A DNA stretch of 64,000 nucleotides, from contig NZ_JAFFZW010000004.1 of the NCBI RefSeq assembly GCF_017826695.1, positions 1 through 64,000 of the forward strand, written 5' to 3'. Positions 45,209-54,097 of the stretch are shown here, one piece after another; the first letter of the stretch is position 1, and each line of letters opens with the position of its first letter. A program made the translations under genes and the position numbers. Source of the DNA: Pseudomonas alliivorans (lineage in GTDB: Bacteria; Pseudomonadota; Gammaproteobacteria; Pseudomonadales; Pseudomonadaceae). The notes beneath the pieces were generated by a model. That model did no database searches. It was not told the origin of the DNA and saw only the letters and a list, made by a program, of their open reading frames with translations.

Positions 45209-46333
45209 TTACTTGCGGGCTTTCAGTATCACGAACTTGGGCGTTGCCGCGACCTGCTCGACGCCTCGGAACAGCCGCGACAGCTTGGTGTGATAGCCCA
45301 AATGGCGATTGCCGACGATGTACAGCGCGCCGCCCGTGACAAGCGCGGCGCGGGCCTGCTGGAACATCCGCCAGGCCAGAAAGTCACCCACTACCTGTTG
45401 CTGGTGGAAGGGCGGGTTGCACAGCACCACGTCCAGCGAGTCAGGCTCCTGTCCCGCCAGCCCGTCGGCGGCACGGATAACCACCTCCCGGTCGCCCAGA
45501 CTGGCCTGCCAGTTTTCAGCAGCGGACTGCACGGCCATGTATGACTCGTCGACCAGGGTGTAATGCGCCTGCGGGTTTTCCAGTGCGCTGGCAATCGCCA
45601 GCACGCCGTTGCCGCAGCCCAGATCGGCAACGCGCGCTGAACCGAGGTTTTTCGGCAGATAGGGCAGGAAGGCGCGCGTGCCGATATCCAGACCTTCCCG
45701 ACAGAACACGTTGGCATGGTTGAGCAGTTCGATGGCTGGCTCGTCGAGTGCGTAGCGCGTGGGGTAGGGCGACGTCCTGAGTTCCCTGATCTGTGGCGTG
45801 GCAAACAGCAGGCGGGCTTTCTTGACAGCGAGCGAGGCTTGAACCGGCCCGACGTACTCTTCAAGCAGATCACCGGCCGAGCGCGGCAGGTGCTTGATCA
45901 TTGCTGCCGCTATCACACGTGCGCCGGGTGCCAGCTGGCCTTGCAGACGAATGAGTTGCTCTTCGAGCAGCGCCAGCGTTTTGGGGACCCGGATCAGCAC
46001 CCAGTCGAAAGGACCGGTCAATGGCTCGCTGGCAGGAATCAGCGGCACACTGTCGTAGGCCATACCGTTGCGGGTCAGGTTTTTCTCGAGGCCCTGGGCG
46101 GCGAGAAACGAGTCGGTGCTGCTTACAACGGCGGCATGAGGGGCAAGGCTGGCCGCCAGCGCGCCAAAACTGTCATTGAGCACCAAGACCCGGCTCTGCA
46201 GAGTCAGCCCGATTTCCGCTACGTGGTTGAGCAGGTACTCATCAGCGGCATCGAATGCCTGAAGCGGCTCATCTTGCTGTTCGGGCTGGCGAATAAGATC
46301 AAGCTGAGCGAAAGGGCTGATGAGCAAGGGCAT
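45209..46333 (-). CDS. rlmG: 23S rRNA (guanine-N2)-methyltransferase RlmG
   Basis: This 374-residue protein has a duplicated Rossmann methyltransferase arrangement typical of RlmG/RsmC. The SAM motif ADLGCGNGVLAIASAL and the amino-methyltransferase motif LCNPPFHQQQ mark the active C-terminal half, and the N-terminal half is a degenerate copy. RlmG methylates G1835 of 23S rRNA. ATG 46333 (MPLLISPFAQLDLI) is the family start; the extension to 46369 is unlikely. It lies 131 bases downstream of the HTH-only LuxR gene on the same strand. Confidence 0.92.
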   Translation of the reverse strand: MPLLISPFAQLDLIRQPEQQDEPLQAFDAADEYLLNHVAEIGLTLQSRVLVLNDSFGALAASLAPHAAVVSSTDSFLAAQGLEKNLTRNGMAYDSVPLIPASEPLTGPFDWVLIRVPKTLALLEEQLIRLQGQLAPGARVIAAAMIKHLPRSAGDLLEEYVGPVQASLAVKKARLLFATPQIRELRTSPYPTRYALDEPAIELLNHANVFCREGLDIGTRAFLPYLPKNLGSARVADLGCGNGVLAIASALENPQAHYTLVDESYMAVQSAAENWQASLGDREVVIRAADGLAGQEPDSLDVVLCNPPFHQQQVVGDFLAWRMFQQARAALVTGGALYIVGNRHLGYHTKLSRLFRGVEQVAATPKFVILKARK

Positions 46334-46464
46334 TGGCAGGAAAACTCTGTGCAGGCGTGCGTGTATCACGTAAGTCCGTCTATCGACGGGCTCGCTGGGA
46401 GCGGTGATTTTACGTACTTTTTGCGTTTTGACACCTGCCCATTTGGTGCCGCTCGCCCGCTTTT

Positions 46465-46698
46465 TCAGAACATGCCGAGCAAGGCTGCCTGAACAACGGC
46501 CGCAGTCTTGTTACACACCCCCAGCTTCTGGACTGCGCTGGCCACGTGAAAATGGATGGTGCGTTCCTTCAAGCATAGAATCAGGGCTATATCACCTGCT
46601 GTCTTGCCTTTGGCAGACCACTTGAGGACTTCTATCTCTCGTTCCGTCAGACCATTGGGATTCGATGGATTTGATGAGTTGATTTCCATGTTCTTCAT
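46465..46698 (-). CDS. LuxR-type HTH-only transcriptional regulator
   Basis: This 77-residue protein consists almost entirely of a GerE/LuxR DNA-binding domain (about residues 16-77): GLTEREIEVLKWSAKGKTAG, then ERTIHFHVASAVQKLGVCNK. No autoinducer-binding or receiver domain precedes it. The sequence is close to the C-terminal domain of acyl-homoserine-lactone-type LuxR regulators (for example the EVLKWSA segment and TAAVVQAAL). The start is ATG 46698, six bases after GGGGG, or ATG 46710. It could be a free-standing regulator or the surviving end of a longer gene; upstream sequence in frame does not encode a recognisable effector domain. Confidence 0.75.
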   Translation of the reverse strand: MKNMEINSSNPSNPNGLTEREIEVLKWSAKGKTAGDIALILCLKERTIHFHVASAVQKLGVCNKTAAVVQAALLGMF

Positions 46699-47039
46699 AA
46701 TCGCCCCCATACCCTTTGATGGCGAGATTTCGCTGTGCTTTTATCCAGTCTAGGAAAAATGGCAAGGCAGTTTTGCGGACGGAAAAATATCCGGACGGAT
46801 GGGGTGATGGCTTTTATGTGCTCAAAAACGCGTATTACGGCTGGAACACCCGTCGTAGCGCGGTTTGTGTTACGCCGGTTAGGCACAGGCCGGCAACATG
46901 CGCGGGCAGGCAAGAACCAAATGCTCTAAACGTTTCAGGCGCTGTCATGGACAAGCCACTACAAACAGCCGGTGTTTATCTGGCGCACTTTGCGGGACAC
47001 TGACGGCCAATGTTCACATTCGGGAGCCCGAGGCACACC
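46699..47039. other. Intergenic region between LuxR-like gene and fpr
   Basis: This 341-base stretch separates two divergent genes. Short open frames here (for example 46716-47003) lack ribosome-binding sites and family resemblance. No convincing operator, lux box or repeat was recognised. Confidence 0.5.
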
Positions 47040-47816
47040 ATGACCGTCAGCGAAGACAAGTTCACCCGGCAGACGCTTCAGCGTGTCACACCGTTGACCC
47101 CCAGTCTGTTTACGTTGCGGACCACGCGCGATCCCGGCTTTCGCTTCCGTGCAGGACAGTTCGCGCGTCTGGGCGTGACCAAGGCAGATGGCACCACCGT
47201 GTGGCGAGCCTATTCGATGGTGTCTTCGCCCCATGACGAGTTCCTGGAGTTCTTTTCCATCGTCGTGCCTGACGGCGAGTTCACCAGCGAGCTGAGCCGC
47301 CTGCGTGAAGGTGACAGCCTGATGGTCGAAAAGCAGGCTTTCGGTTACCTGACTCTGGACCGCTTCATCGATGGTCGTGATCTGTGGCTGTTGTCCACAG
47401 GCACTGGCGTCGCACCGTTTCTGTCGATCCTGCAGGACTTCGAGGTGTGGGAGAAATTCGAGCGTGTGATTCTGGTGTACAGCGTGCGTGAGTCGAAGGA
47501 GCTGGCTTATCAGCAGCTGATTGGCGAACTGATGCAGCGTGAGTACCTGGCCGAGTACGCCGATAAATTCCAGTTTCTGCCTGTCGTCACTCGCGAGCGA
47601 TCCCCCGGCGCCTTGAATGAACGGATCACGCAACTGATTGAAAATGGCGAGCTGGAGCGTGCGGCAGGCGTTGCCATGACGCCGGAACATTCGCGAGTCA
47701 TGCTGTGTGGCAACCCACAGATGATCGACGACACCCGCGCGGTACTCAAACAGCGCGACATGCGCCTCAGCCTGTCACGCAAGCCGGGGCAGGTGGCGGT
47801 GGAGACGTATTGGTAG
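47040..47816 (+). CDS. fpr: Ferredoxin-NADP+ reductase
   Basis: This 258-residue FAD enzyme passes electrons between NADPH and ferredoxin or flavodoxin. FAD-binding RAYSMVSSP, the second FAD segment FFSIVVPDGEFTSELSRL, the NADP-binding LLSTGTGVAPFLSILQDFE and VMLCGNPQMIDDT are present. It ends VAVETYW, with aromatic residues stacking on the flavin as in subclass I bacterial reductases. The place next to mscL and radA corresponds to the PA4615-type reductase, sometimes called FprB. GAGG precedes ATG 47040. It converges with mscL. Confidence 0.88.
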   Translation: MTVSEDKFTRQTLQRVTPLTPSLFTLRTTRDPGFRFRAGQFARLGVTKADGTTVWRAYSMVSSPHDEFLEFFSIVVPDGEFTSELSRLREGDSLMVEKQAFGYLTLDRFIDGRDLWLLSTGTGVAPFLSILQDFEVWEKFERVILVYSVRESKELAYQQLIGELMQREYLAEYADKFQFLPVVTRERSPGALNERITQLIENGELERAAGVAMTPEHSRVMLCGNPQMIDDTRAVLKQRDMRLSLSRKPGQVAVETYW

Positions 47817-47883
47817 GGAAAAAGTCCGACCCATCTACCCCGTGCAGGGCGCTCGACCTTGCACACACGCCTGCCCTGACACT

Positions 47884-47998
47884 GATCGTGCCCATCGCTC
47901 CGCGTGGGCATGCCTCACGTGACACGCGCTGCGTCACGTCAGAAGCGAACGCGGAGCGTCCCCAGAGGCGTTACCCATACTGGAACGTGAGGACCATC
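47884..47998. repeat. Long imperfect palindrome (diverged intergenic repeat)
   Basis: The ends (47884-47916 and 47965-47998) are inverted with several mismatches, and the centre has a smaller hairpin (ACGTGAC/GTCACGT-type). The phrases GCTCCGCGTGGGCATGCC and ACGCGGAGCGTCC match my memory of a roughly 110-base palindromic repeat frequent in P. syringae intergenic regions. Here it lies between convergent fpr and mscL and could end both transcripts. Confidence 0.5.
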
Positions 47999-48033
47999 AA
48001 CCCGGTTTGTCGCTGATCGCAGACGCGTCACGC

Positions 48034-48480
48034 TCACAACGGACGGGCAGGGTCCACGGTGATTGGCGTTGCAGGCTTGTTCTGCTCTTTGAGCAGGTCG
48101 CGAATCTCGCCCAGCAGGATTTCTTCCTTGCTGGGTGTTGGCGGCAGGGTCGGGGCCTTTGCTTCTTCACGCTTCAGGCGGTTGATGGCTTTCACGCCCA
48201 TGAAAATGGCGAATGCCACGATGATGAAGTCAATGACGGTCTGAATGAACTTGCCATAGGCCAGCAGCACGGCAGGAGTGGCCCCGTCGGCAGCTCGCAG
48301 GGTAACGGCCAGATCACTGAAGTCCACGCCACCGATCAACAGACCCAGCGGCGGCATGATGACATCGCCGACGAACGACGAAACGATCTTGCCGAATGCC
48401 GCGCCAATGATGATACCGACGGCCATGTCGACCACGTTACCTTTGACCGCGAAGGCCTTGAACTCGCTTAGTACGCTCAT
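48034..48480 (-). CDS. mscL: Large-conductance mechanosensitive channel
   Basis: This 148-residue inner-membrane protein opens under membrane tension to release solutes on hypo-osmotic shock. It begins with the amphipathic helix [22 protein letters not shown]1 includes [19 protein letters not shown]2 includes [16 protein letters not shown], and a charged C-terminal helix ends the protein. The length is close to that of E. coli MscL (136). ATG 48480 is the family start. It is divergent from radA across 191 bases. Confidence 0.96.
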   Translation of the reverse strand: MSVLSEFKAFAVKGNVVDMAVGIIIGAAFGKIVSSFVGDVIMPPLGLLIGGVDFSDLAVTLRAADGATPAVLLAYGKFIQTVIDFIIVAFAIFMGVKAINRLKREEAKAPTLPPTPSKEEILLGEIRDLLKEQNKPATPITVDPARPL

Positions 48481-48671
48481 GAGTAATTCCTTGTTACAGA
48501 TAAATTGACCCGAATGAGTGTAATCCACTCACGCAGGTGCCGCCCGATGCACGTTCAATCGACCGGGCTGAGCCCTGGAAGTTTTACCCGTCTTGATCGC
48601 GATGGGGCGCCTACCGCCCAATCGGTACTTCAACCTGCGTTATCATGTGTGTTTTTACGACTGGGGTTGTC

Positions 48672-50039
48672 ATGGCCAAGGCCAAACGCTTGTACGGTTG
48701 CACCGAGTGCGGCGCGACGTTTCCCAAATGGGCGGGCCAGTGCAGCGATTGCGGTGCCTGGAACACGCTTGTCGAAACGATGATTGAAAGTGGTGCTGCG
48801 GCGCCACCCAGTGGCCGTGCGGGCTGGACCGGCGCGCAGGCGCAGATCAAGACGCTGGCCGAAGTCAGTGTCGAAGAGATTCCGCGTTTCTCGACCAACT
48901 CTGCCGAGCTGGACCGCGTGCTGGGCGGCGGTCTGGTGGACGGCTCCGTGGTGCTGATCGGCGGCGACCCTGGCATCGGCAAGTCCACCATTCTGCTGCA
49001 GACCCTGTGCAACATCGCCCAGCGCATGCCCGCGCTGTACGTCACCGGCGAGGAATCCCAGCAGCAGGTCGCCATGCGTGCCCGCCGTCTGGGCCTTCCG
49101 CAGGACAAGCTGCGGGTAATGACCGAGACCTGCATCGAGTCCATCATCGCCACGGCGCGCGTCGAGCAGCCCAAGGTGATGGTGATCGACTCCATCCAGA
49201 CCATCTTCACCGAACAACTGCAATCGGCCCCCGGCGGTGTGGCTCAGGTACGCGAAAGCGCCGCGCTGCTGGTGCGCTATGCCAAGCAGAGCGGCACGGC
49301 GATCTTTCTGGTCGGCCACGTGACCAAGGAAGGCGCGCTGGCAGGGCCGCGCGTGCTGGAGCACATGGTCGATACCGTCCTGTACTTCGAAGGGGAGTCC
49401 GATGGACGCCTGCGTCTGCTGCGGGCCGTGAAGAATCGCTTTGGCGCAGTGAACGAACTGGGCGTTTTCGGCATGACCGACAAGGGCCTGAAAGAGGTCT
49501 CCAACCCGTCGGCGATCTTCCTCACCCGCGCGCAGGAAGAAGTGCCGGGCAGTGTGGTCATGGCTACGTGGGAAGGCACTCGCCCCATGCTGGTGGAAGT
49601 CCAGGCCCTGGTGGACGACAGCCACATGTCCAACCCGCGTCGCGTGACGCTGGGTCTGGACCAGAACCGGCTGGCGATGCTGCTGGCGGTCCTGCACCGC
49701 CATGGCGGCATTCCTACCCACGACCAAGACGTGTTTCTCAACGTGGTCGGCGGTGTGAAGGTGCTGGAAACTGCGTCCGACCTGGCCTTGATGGCAGCGG
49801 TCATGTCCAGTCTGCGCAACCGGCCGCTGCCGCATGACCTGCTGGTTTTCGGTGAAGTGGGACTGTCAGGTGAGGTCAGGCCGGTGCCGAGCGGGCAGGA
49901 GCGTCTCAAGGAAGCCTTCAAGCACGGCTTCAAACGGGCCATTGTGCCCAAGGCCAACGCGCCGAAAGAAGCACCTCCAGGCTTTCAGATCATTGCCGTG
50001 ACCCGTCTGGAACAGGCACTCGACGCGTTGTTCGAGTAA
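48672..50039 (+). CDS. radA: DNA repair protein RadA (branch-migration helicase)
   Basis: This 455-residue protein processes recombination intermediates. An N-terminal zinc finger (CTECGATFPKWAGQCSDC), a RecA-like ATPase with Walker A GGDPGIGKST and the RadA-specific motif KNRFGAVNELGVF are followed by a Lon-like C-terminal domain (GGVKVLETASDLALMAAVMS). All functional parts are intact. It starts at ATG 48672. It converges with the PilZ gene, only six bases apart. Confidence 0.96.
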   Translation: MAKAKRLYGCTECGATFPKWAGQCSDCGAWNTLVETMIESGAAAPPSGRAGWTGAQAQIKTLAEVSVEEIPRFSTNSAELDRVLGGGLVDGSVVLIGGDPGIGKSTILLQTLCNIAQRMPALYVTGEESQQQVAMRARRLGLPQDKLRVMTETCIESIIATARVEQPKVMVIDSIQTIFTEQLQSAPGGVAQVRESAALLVRYAKQSGTAIFLVGHVTKEGALAGPRVLEHMVDTVLYFEGESDGRLRLLRAVKNRFGAVNELGVFGMTDKGLKEVSNPSAIFLTRAQEEVPGSVVMATWEGTRPMLVEVQALVDDSHMSNPRRVTLGLDQNRLAMLLAVLHRHGGIPTHDQDVFLNVVGGVKVLETASDLALMAAVMSSLRNRPLPHDLLVFGEVGLSGEVRPVPSGQERLKEAFKHGFKRAIVPKANAPKEAPPGFQIIAVTRLEQALDALFE

Positions 50040-50045
50040 CGCGCG

Positions 50046-50414
50046 CTAGAGCTCGATCAGCGCCGCCAGTTCGCGATCCAGTTCTTCCTCATCGCCCAGG
50101 TTCAGTTCGATCAGCCGCTTCAAGTGGCTGATCGACTGCAGACCGATGTGCCGGCAGACGAAGCCCAGCTGCCGGTTGTTGTCGTGGGTCAGATGCACAT
50201 CCATCTTCACGTAGACGTCCGGGCTCAGGTGGATATCCACCAGAAAGTCCTGTGCCGGGTCGCCCGTCCAGGGCTCGGGCCGTTCGACCAGCAGGCCTTT
50301 GAGCGACAGGTCGACCAACTGCACTTTCCAGCGTTTGTCGCCTTGCGTCAGGTCTGTCTTCGCATCGAAAGCAATGCGTTTGAAGCGTCGGCGATCTGCG
50401 TGTGAGTCGGTCAT
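50046..50414 (-). CDS. mapZ: PilZ-domain c-di-GMP receptor, MapZ-like
   Basis: This 122-residue single PilZ domain has both c-di-GMP-binding motifs: RRRFKR (R-x3-R) near the N-terminus and DLSLKGLLVE (D-x-S-x-x-G). Length, start (MTDSHADRRRFKRIAFDA) and C-terminus (ISHLKRLIELNLGDEEELDR) resemble P. aeruginosa MapZ (PA4608), which binds a chemotaxis methyltransferase and modulates flagellar switching. Gene order next to radA and cstA supports orthology. Its partner is not in the window. It is divergent from cstA. Confidence 0.85.
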   Translation of the reverse strand: MTDSHADRRRFKRIAFDAKTDLTQGDKRWKVQLVDLSLKGLLVERPEPWTGDPAQDFLVDIHLSPDVYVKMDVHLTHDNNRQLGFVCRHIGLQSISHLKRLIELNLGDEEELDRELAALIEL

Positions 50415-50593
50415 CGAAAGAGCTCTCTTGTTGCGGTATTGCATGGGCCAGAGGCAAGACGTTTGGCTGTTCAATAAGACTGTTCATGCACGATAGACCG
50501 GAAAGAGGTTACCGGACAGATGGCGACCGCAGATTTCTTGCCTACCTCCTGACAAGCCCGCCTGCGGCGCTCTATGCCGGGTATCTGCCTTAA

Positions 50594-50616
50594 TTGATCA
50601 AATTCCGGTCTAGACC
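50594..50616. promoter_or_regulatory. Two short palindromes in the mapZ-cstA divergent region
   Basis: TTGATCAA (50594-50601) and GGTCTAGACC (50607-50616) are perfect palindromes six bases apart, about 80-100 bases before the cstA ATG. They could be operator half-sites. The 282-base region has no gene. Confidence 0.25.
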
Positions 50617-50696
50617 ATCGTGGGGGGTGGCCTTTCGCTGTGACAGCGCTAAACTCGCATTGCTTGCCTTCTAGTCAACTCTGCTGGAATAAAAAA

Positions 50697-52772
50697 ATGA
50701 AAAATAATAATAGTCTGATGCGCCATGTTCCCTGGCTCATCGTCGCAATTGTTGGAGCATGTGCTCTGGGGGTCGTGGCCTTGCGCCGCGGTGAGGCGAT
50801 CAACGCCTTGTGGATAGTGGTTGCAGCGGTTGCCATCTATCTGGTTGCTTATCGTTACTACAGTCTTTTCATCGCCAATCACGTCATGCAACTCGACCCG
50901 CTGCGCGCAACGCCTGCCGTGGTCAACAACGACGGTCTGGACTATGTGCCGACCAACAAACACATTCTTTTCGGTCACCACTTTGCGGCCATCGCGGGCG
51001 CAGGTCCGCTGGTCGGTCCGGTGCTGGCGGCGCAGATGGGGTATCTGCCCGGTACGCTGTGGCTGATTGCCGGTGTGGTGCTGGCTGGTGCGGTGCAGGA
51101 CTTCATGATTCTGTTCCTCTCCACGCGCCGTAACGGTCGCTCGCTGGGCGACATGGTTCGAGAGGAAATGGGCCGCATTCCCGGCACCATCGCCTTGTTC
51201 GGCTGCTTCCTGATCATGATCATCATCCTCGCGGTGCTTGCGCTGATCGTGGTCAAGGCCCTGGCCGAGAGCCCGTGGGGCATGTTTACCGTTATGGCGA
51301 CCATCCCTATCGCTATGTTCATGGGCGTCTACATGCGCTACATCCGCCCGGGCCGCATTGGTGAAATCTCCATCATCGGCGTGATTCTGCTGCTGGCCTC
51401 GATCTGGATCGGCGGCGCGGTTGCAGCCGACCCGACCTGGGGTCCTGCGTTTACCTTCACCGGCGTGCAGATCACCTGGATGCTGGTGGGTTACGGTTTC
51501 GTGGCGGCCATGCTGCCGGTCTGGCTGCTGCTGGCCCCGCGTGACTACCTGTCGACCTTCCTGAAAATCGGCACCATCGTGGCGCTGGCTATCGGCATTC
51601 TGATCCTCGCGCCCGAGCTGAAAATGCCGGCTCTGACCCAGTTCACCAACGGCACAGGCCCGGTCTGGAAAGGCGCACTGTTCCCGTTCCTGTTCATCAC
51701 CATCGCCTGCGGTGCGGTGTCCGGCTTCCACGCGCTGATTTCGTCGGGCACCACGCCCAAGCTGCTGGATAACGAGAAGAATGCCCGTTACATCGGTTAC
51801 GGCGGCATGCTGATGGAATCCTTCGTGGCCATCATGGCGATGGTTGCCGCTTCGGTGATCGAGCCAGGCGTGTACTTCGCCATGAACAGCCCCGCTGCCG
51901 TGGTCGGCAGCGACGTGGTCACAGTCGCACAGACCGTGACCAGTTGGGGCTTCACGATCACACCTGAGCAACTGACGGCGGTGGCCAAGGATATCGGCGA
52001 GAACACTGTTCTGGCCCGTGCCGGTGGTGCGCCGACCCTGGCGGTCGGTATCGCGCAGATCCTGCACCAGGTGCTGCCGGGTGAAAACACCATGGCGTTC
52101 TGGTATCACTTCGCGATCCTGTTTGAGGCGCTGTTCATCCTGACCGCAGTGGATGCCGGTACCCGTGCCGGTCGTTTCATGCTGCAGGACCTGCTGGGCA
52201 GCTTCGTTCCAGCTCTGAAACGCACCGAGTCCTGGACCGCCAACGCCATCGGTACCGGTGGTTGCGTGGCGCTGTGGGGTTACTTGCTGTATCAGGGCGT
52301 TATCGATCCGCTGGGCGGCATCAACACCCTGTGGCCGCTGTTCGGTATCTCCAACCAGATGCTGGCCGGTATCGCCCTGATGCTCGCAAGCGTTGTGCTG
52401 ATCAAAATGAAGCGTCAGCGCTATGTCTGGGTGACCATGCTGCCTGCCACCTGGCTGTTGATCTGCACCGTGACGGCTGGCCTGATCAAACTGTTCGACT
52501 CCAACCCGGCGGTCGGCTTCCTGGCGCTGGCCAAGAAGTACAGCGCAGCGGCGGACGCCGGACAGATTCTGGCCCCGGCCAAGACCATGGACCAGATGCA
52601 GCATGTGATCTTCAACGCGTACACCAACGCGGGCCTGACCATACTGTTCCTGTTCGTCGTGTTCAGCATCCTGTTCTATGCCCTGAAAGTCGGTATCGCG
52701 GCCTGGGGCAAGAAGGAGCGCACCGACAAGGAATCTCCGTTCCAGGCCATGCCGCCAGCGTCGCAGGTGTGA
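50697..52772 (+). CDS. cstA: Carbon starvation family transporter (CstA/BtsT)
   Basis: This 691-residue membrane protein has about 16-18 hydrophobic segments and is a pyruvate- or peptide-uptake system induced by starvation in enterobacteria. Conserved signatures include KHILFGHHFAAIAGAGPLVG, GAVQDFMILFLSTRRNGRSL and FHALISSGTTPKLLDNEKN. The length matches CstA (701) and BtsT (716). The start is ATG 50697 after a weak TGGAAT site; the longer frame to 50640 lacks support. It heads a conserved group with ybdD and yjiA, as in the E. coli btsT-yjiX-yjiA locus, which makes BtsT-like pyruvate uptake as likely as peptide uptake. Confidence 0.92.
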   Translation: MKNNNSLMRHVPWLIVAIVGACALGVVALRRGEAINALWIVVAAVAIYLVAYRYYSLFIANHVMQLDPLRATPAVVNNDGLDYVPTNKHILFGHHFAAIAGAGPLVGPVLAAQMGYLPGTLWLIAGVVLAGAVQDFMILFLSTRRNGRSLGDMVREEMGRIPGTIALFGCFLIMIIILAVLALIVVKALAESPWGMFTVMATIPIAMFMGVYMRYIRPGRIGEISIIGVILLLASIWIGGAVAADPTWGPAFTFTGVQITWMLVGYGFVAAMLPVWLLLAPRDYLSTFLKIGTIVALAIGILILAPELKMPALTQFTNGTGPVWKGALFPFLFITIACGAVSGFHALISSGTTPKLLDNEKNARYIGYGGMLMESFVAIMAMVAASVIEPGVYFAMNSPAAVVGSDVVTVAQTVTSWGFTITPEQLTAVAKDIGENTVLARAGGAPTLAVGIAQILHQVLPGENTMAFWYHFAILFEALFILTAVDAGTRAGRFMLQDLLGSFVPALKRTESWTANAIGTGGCVALWGYLLYQGVIDPLGGINTLWPLFGISNQMLAGIALMLASVVLIKMKRQRYVWVTMLPATWLLICTVTAGLIKLFDSNPAVGFLALAKKYSAAADAGQILAPAKTMDQMQHVIFNAYTNAGLTILFLFVVFSILFYALKVGIAAWGKKERTDKESPFQAMPPASQV

Positions 52773-52799
52773 TGATGTTCACCCACAGAGGATATGCCC

Positions 52800-52997
52800 A
52801 TGTTCAATGACCTGAGTCGCCTCGGGAAATACCTCGGTCAGGCCGCGCGCCTGATGGTGGGCATGCCGGACTACGACACCTACGTCGAGCACATGCAGAC
52901 CACACACCCGGACAAGCCGATGATGACCTACGAGCAGTTCTTTCGGGAGCGGCAAGAGGCGCGTTACGGCGGCAAGGGCGGCCCGAAGTGCTGCTGA
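52800..52997 (+). CDS. ybdD: YbdD/YjiX family small protein (DUF466)
   Basis: This 65-residue soluble protein always travels with CstA-type transporters. Typical sequence: [20 protein letters not shown], then [20 protein letters not shown], with a terminal Cys64-Cys65 pair. Its function is unknown. ATG 52800 is seven bases after AGAGGA, so it is preferred to ATG 52794. It lies 27 bases after cstA. The CC tail is also present in the E. coli proteins as I recall them, suggesting a metal or thiol role. Confidence 0.9.
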   Translation: MFNDLSRLGKYLGQAARLMVGMPDYDTYVEHMQTTHPDKPMMTYEQFFRERQEARYGGKGGPKCC

Positions 52998-53026
52998 TCC
53001 TCTGATCTGCGTTATCGTTTGACCCG

Positions 53027-53059
53027 ACGCGCCACAGGCTGCTACCTGTGGCGCGTTTT
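53027..53059 (+). terminator. Terminator-like hairpin between ybdD and yjiA
   Basis: Twelve-base arms (53027-53038 and 53045-53056) with loop CTGCTA and a run of T residues at 53056-53059. It would reduce transcription from cstA-ybdD into yjiA, leaving a partially separate yjiA unit. Confidence 0.8.
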
Positions 53060-53092
53060 CATTTCAGCCCAATTGCACCTGTCTGGAGCCTT

Positions 53093-54070
53093 ATGAGCGA
53101 GTTGCAACCTATCCCTGTTACCGTCCTGACCGGCTTTCTGGGCGCAGGCAAGACCACGCTGCTGCGCCACCTGCTCAAGGCCGAACACGGCCTGAAAATC
53201 GCGGTGATCGAGAACGAGTTCAGCGATGCCGGCATCGACAGCCAGTTGCTGGGCACCGATCCTGTACAAGTCATGACTCTGTCCAACGGCTGCGTCTGCT
53301 GCACCATCCACACCGACCTCACCAAAGCGTTGTACCTGCTGCTCGAGCGGCTGGACAGTGGCGAAATCGCTTTCGACCGGTTGGTGATCGAGTGCACCGG
53401 TCTGGCCGATCCCGCACCGGTTGCCCAGACTTTTTTCATCGACGAAGAACTGCGCGAGCGCTACATCCTTGACGGCATCATCACCCTGGTCGATGCCGCT
53501 CATGCCGATACGCACCTGACCCAGACCATCGCTCAGGCGCAGATCGGCTTCGCCGACCGTCTGTTGGTGAGCAAGCGTGATCTGGTGGATGACGCGGCCT
53601 TCGAGGCCCTGAGTGCACGCCTGACCCGTATCAACCGCCGTGCGCCGATCCGTATCGTCGAGCACGGCAAGATCGATCTGGCCGAACTGCTCGACGTGCG
53701 GGGCTTCAACCTCAATGCCGATCTGGGCGGTGGCATGGTTCTGCGTCCGCTGGCGCCGGTTGGCAACTCTGGCGACCGCATCACCAGTCTTGTGCTGCGC
53801 AGCGACAAACCACTCGATCTGGATCGCCTCAGCGAGTTCATGAACGAGCTGCTGGAAGACCACGGCAAGCAACTGCTGCGTTACAAGGGCGTGCTCAACA
53901 TCGCGGGCGAAGACCGGCGCATGGTGTTTCAGGGCGTACTCAAACTGTATGGCTTCGATTGGGACACTGAATGGGCCGAAGGCGAATCGCGCGAGAGCGT
54001 GATCGTGTTCATCGCCGACGAGTTGCCGGAAGAGAAGATTCGGGCCGGGTTCGAGGCGATGGTTGGGTGA
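53093..54070 (+). CDS. yjiA: COG0523 GTPase / metallochaperone, YjiA-like
   Basis: This 325-residue SIMIBI-class GTPase of the CobW/YjiA type has Walker A GFLGAGKTT at residues 14-22, the metal-binding motif Cys67-Val-Cys69-Cys70 (GCVCCT), the ENEF switch at 40-43 and SKRDL as the base-specificity motif. The C-terminal CobW_C domain spans about 225-315 (ITSLVLRSDKPLDLDRLSEF). E. coli YjiA binds Zn and Co in this motif, and its client is not known. ATG 53093 follows TGGAG. It lies downstream of cstA-ybdD, the conserved neighbourhood in gammaproteobacteria. Confidence 0.9.
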   Translation: MSELQPIPVTVLTGFLGAGKTTLLRHLLKAEHGLKIAVIENEFSDAGIDSQLLGTDPVQVMTLSNGCVCCTIHTDLTKALYLLLERLDSGEIAFDRLVIECTGLADPAPVAQTFFIDEELRERYILDGIITLVDAAHADTHLTQTIAQAQIGFADRLLVSKRDLVDDAAFEALSARLTRINRRAPIRIVEHGKIDLAELLDVRGFNLNADLGGGMVLRPLAPVGNSGDRITSLVLRSDKPLDLDRLSEFMNELLEDHGKQLLRYKGVLNIAGEDRRMVFQGVLKLYGFDWDTEWAEGESRESVIVFIADELPEEKIRAGFEAMVG

Positions 54071-54097
54071 GATGGCGCTGCGGGCTGCCTGGTCCGA

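Noticed and set aside
46716..47003. Plus-strand 95-codon frame between the LuxR-like gene and fpr
   Set aside because: There is no ribosome-binding site or family resemblance, and it is short enough to occur by chance.
50649..52604. 651-codon minus-strand open frame over cstA
   Set aside because: It is a shadow of cstA, with a His/Gln/Arg/Asp-rich product and no recognisable domain.
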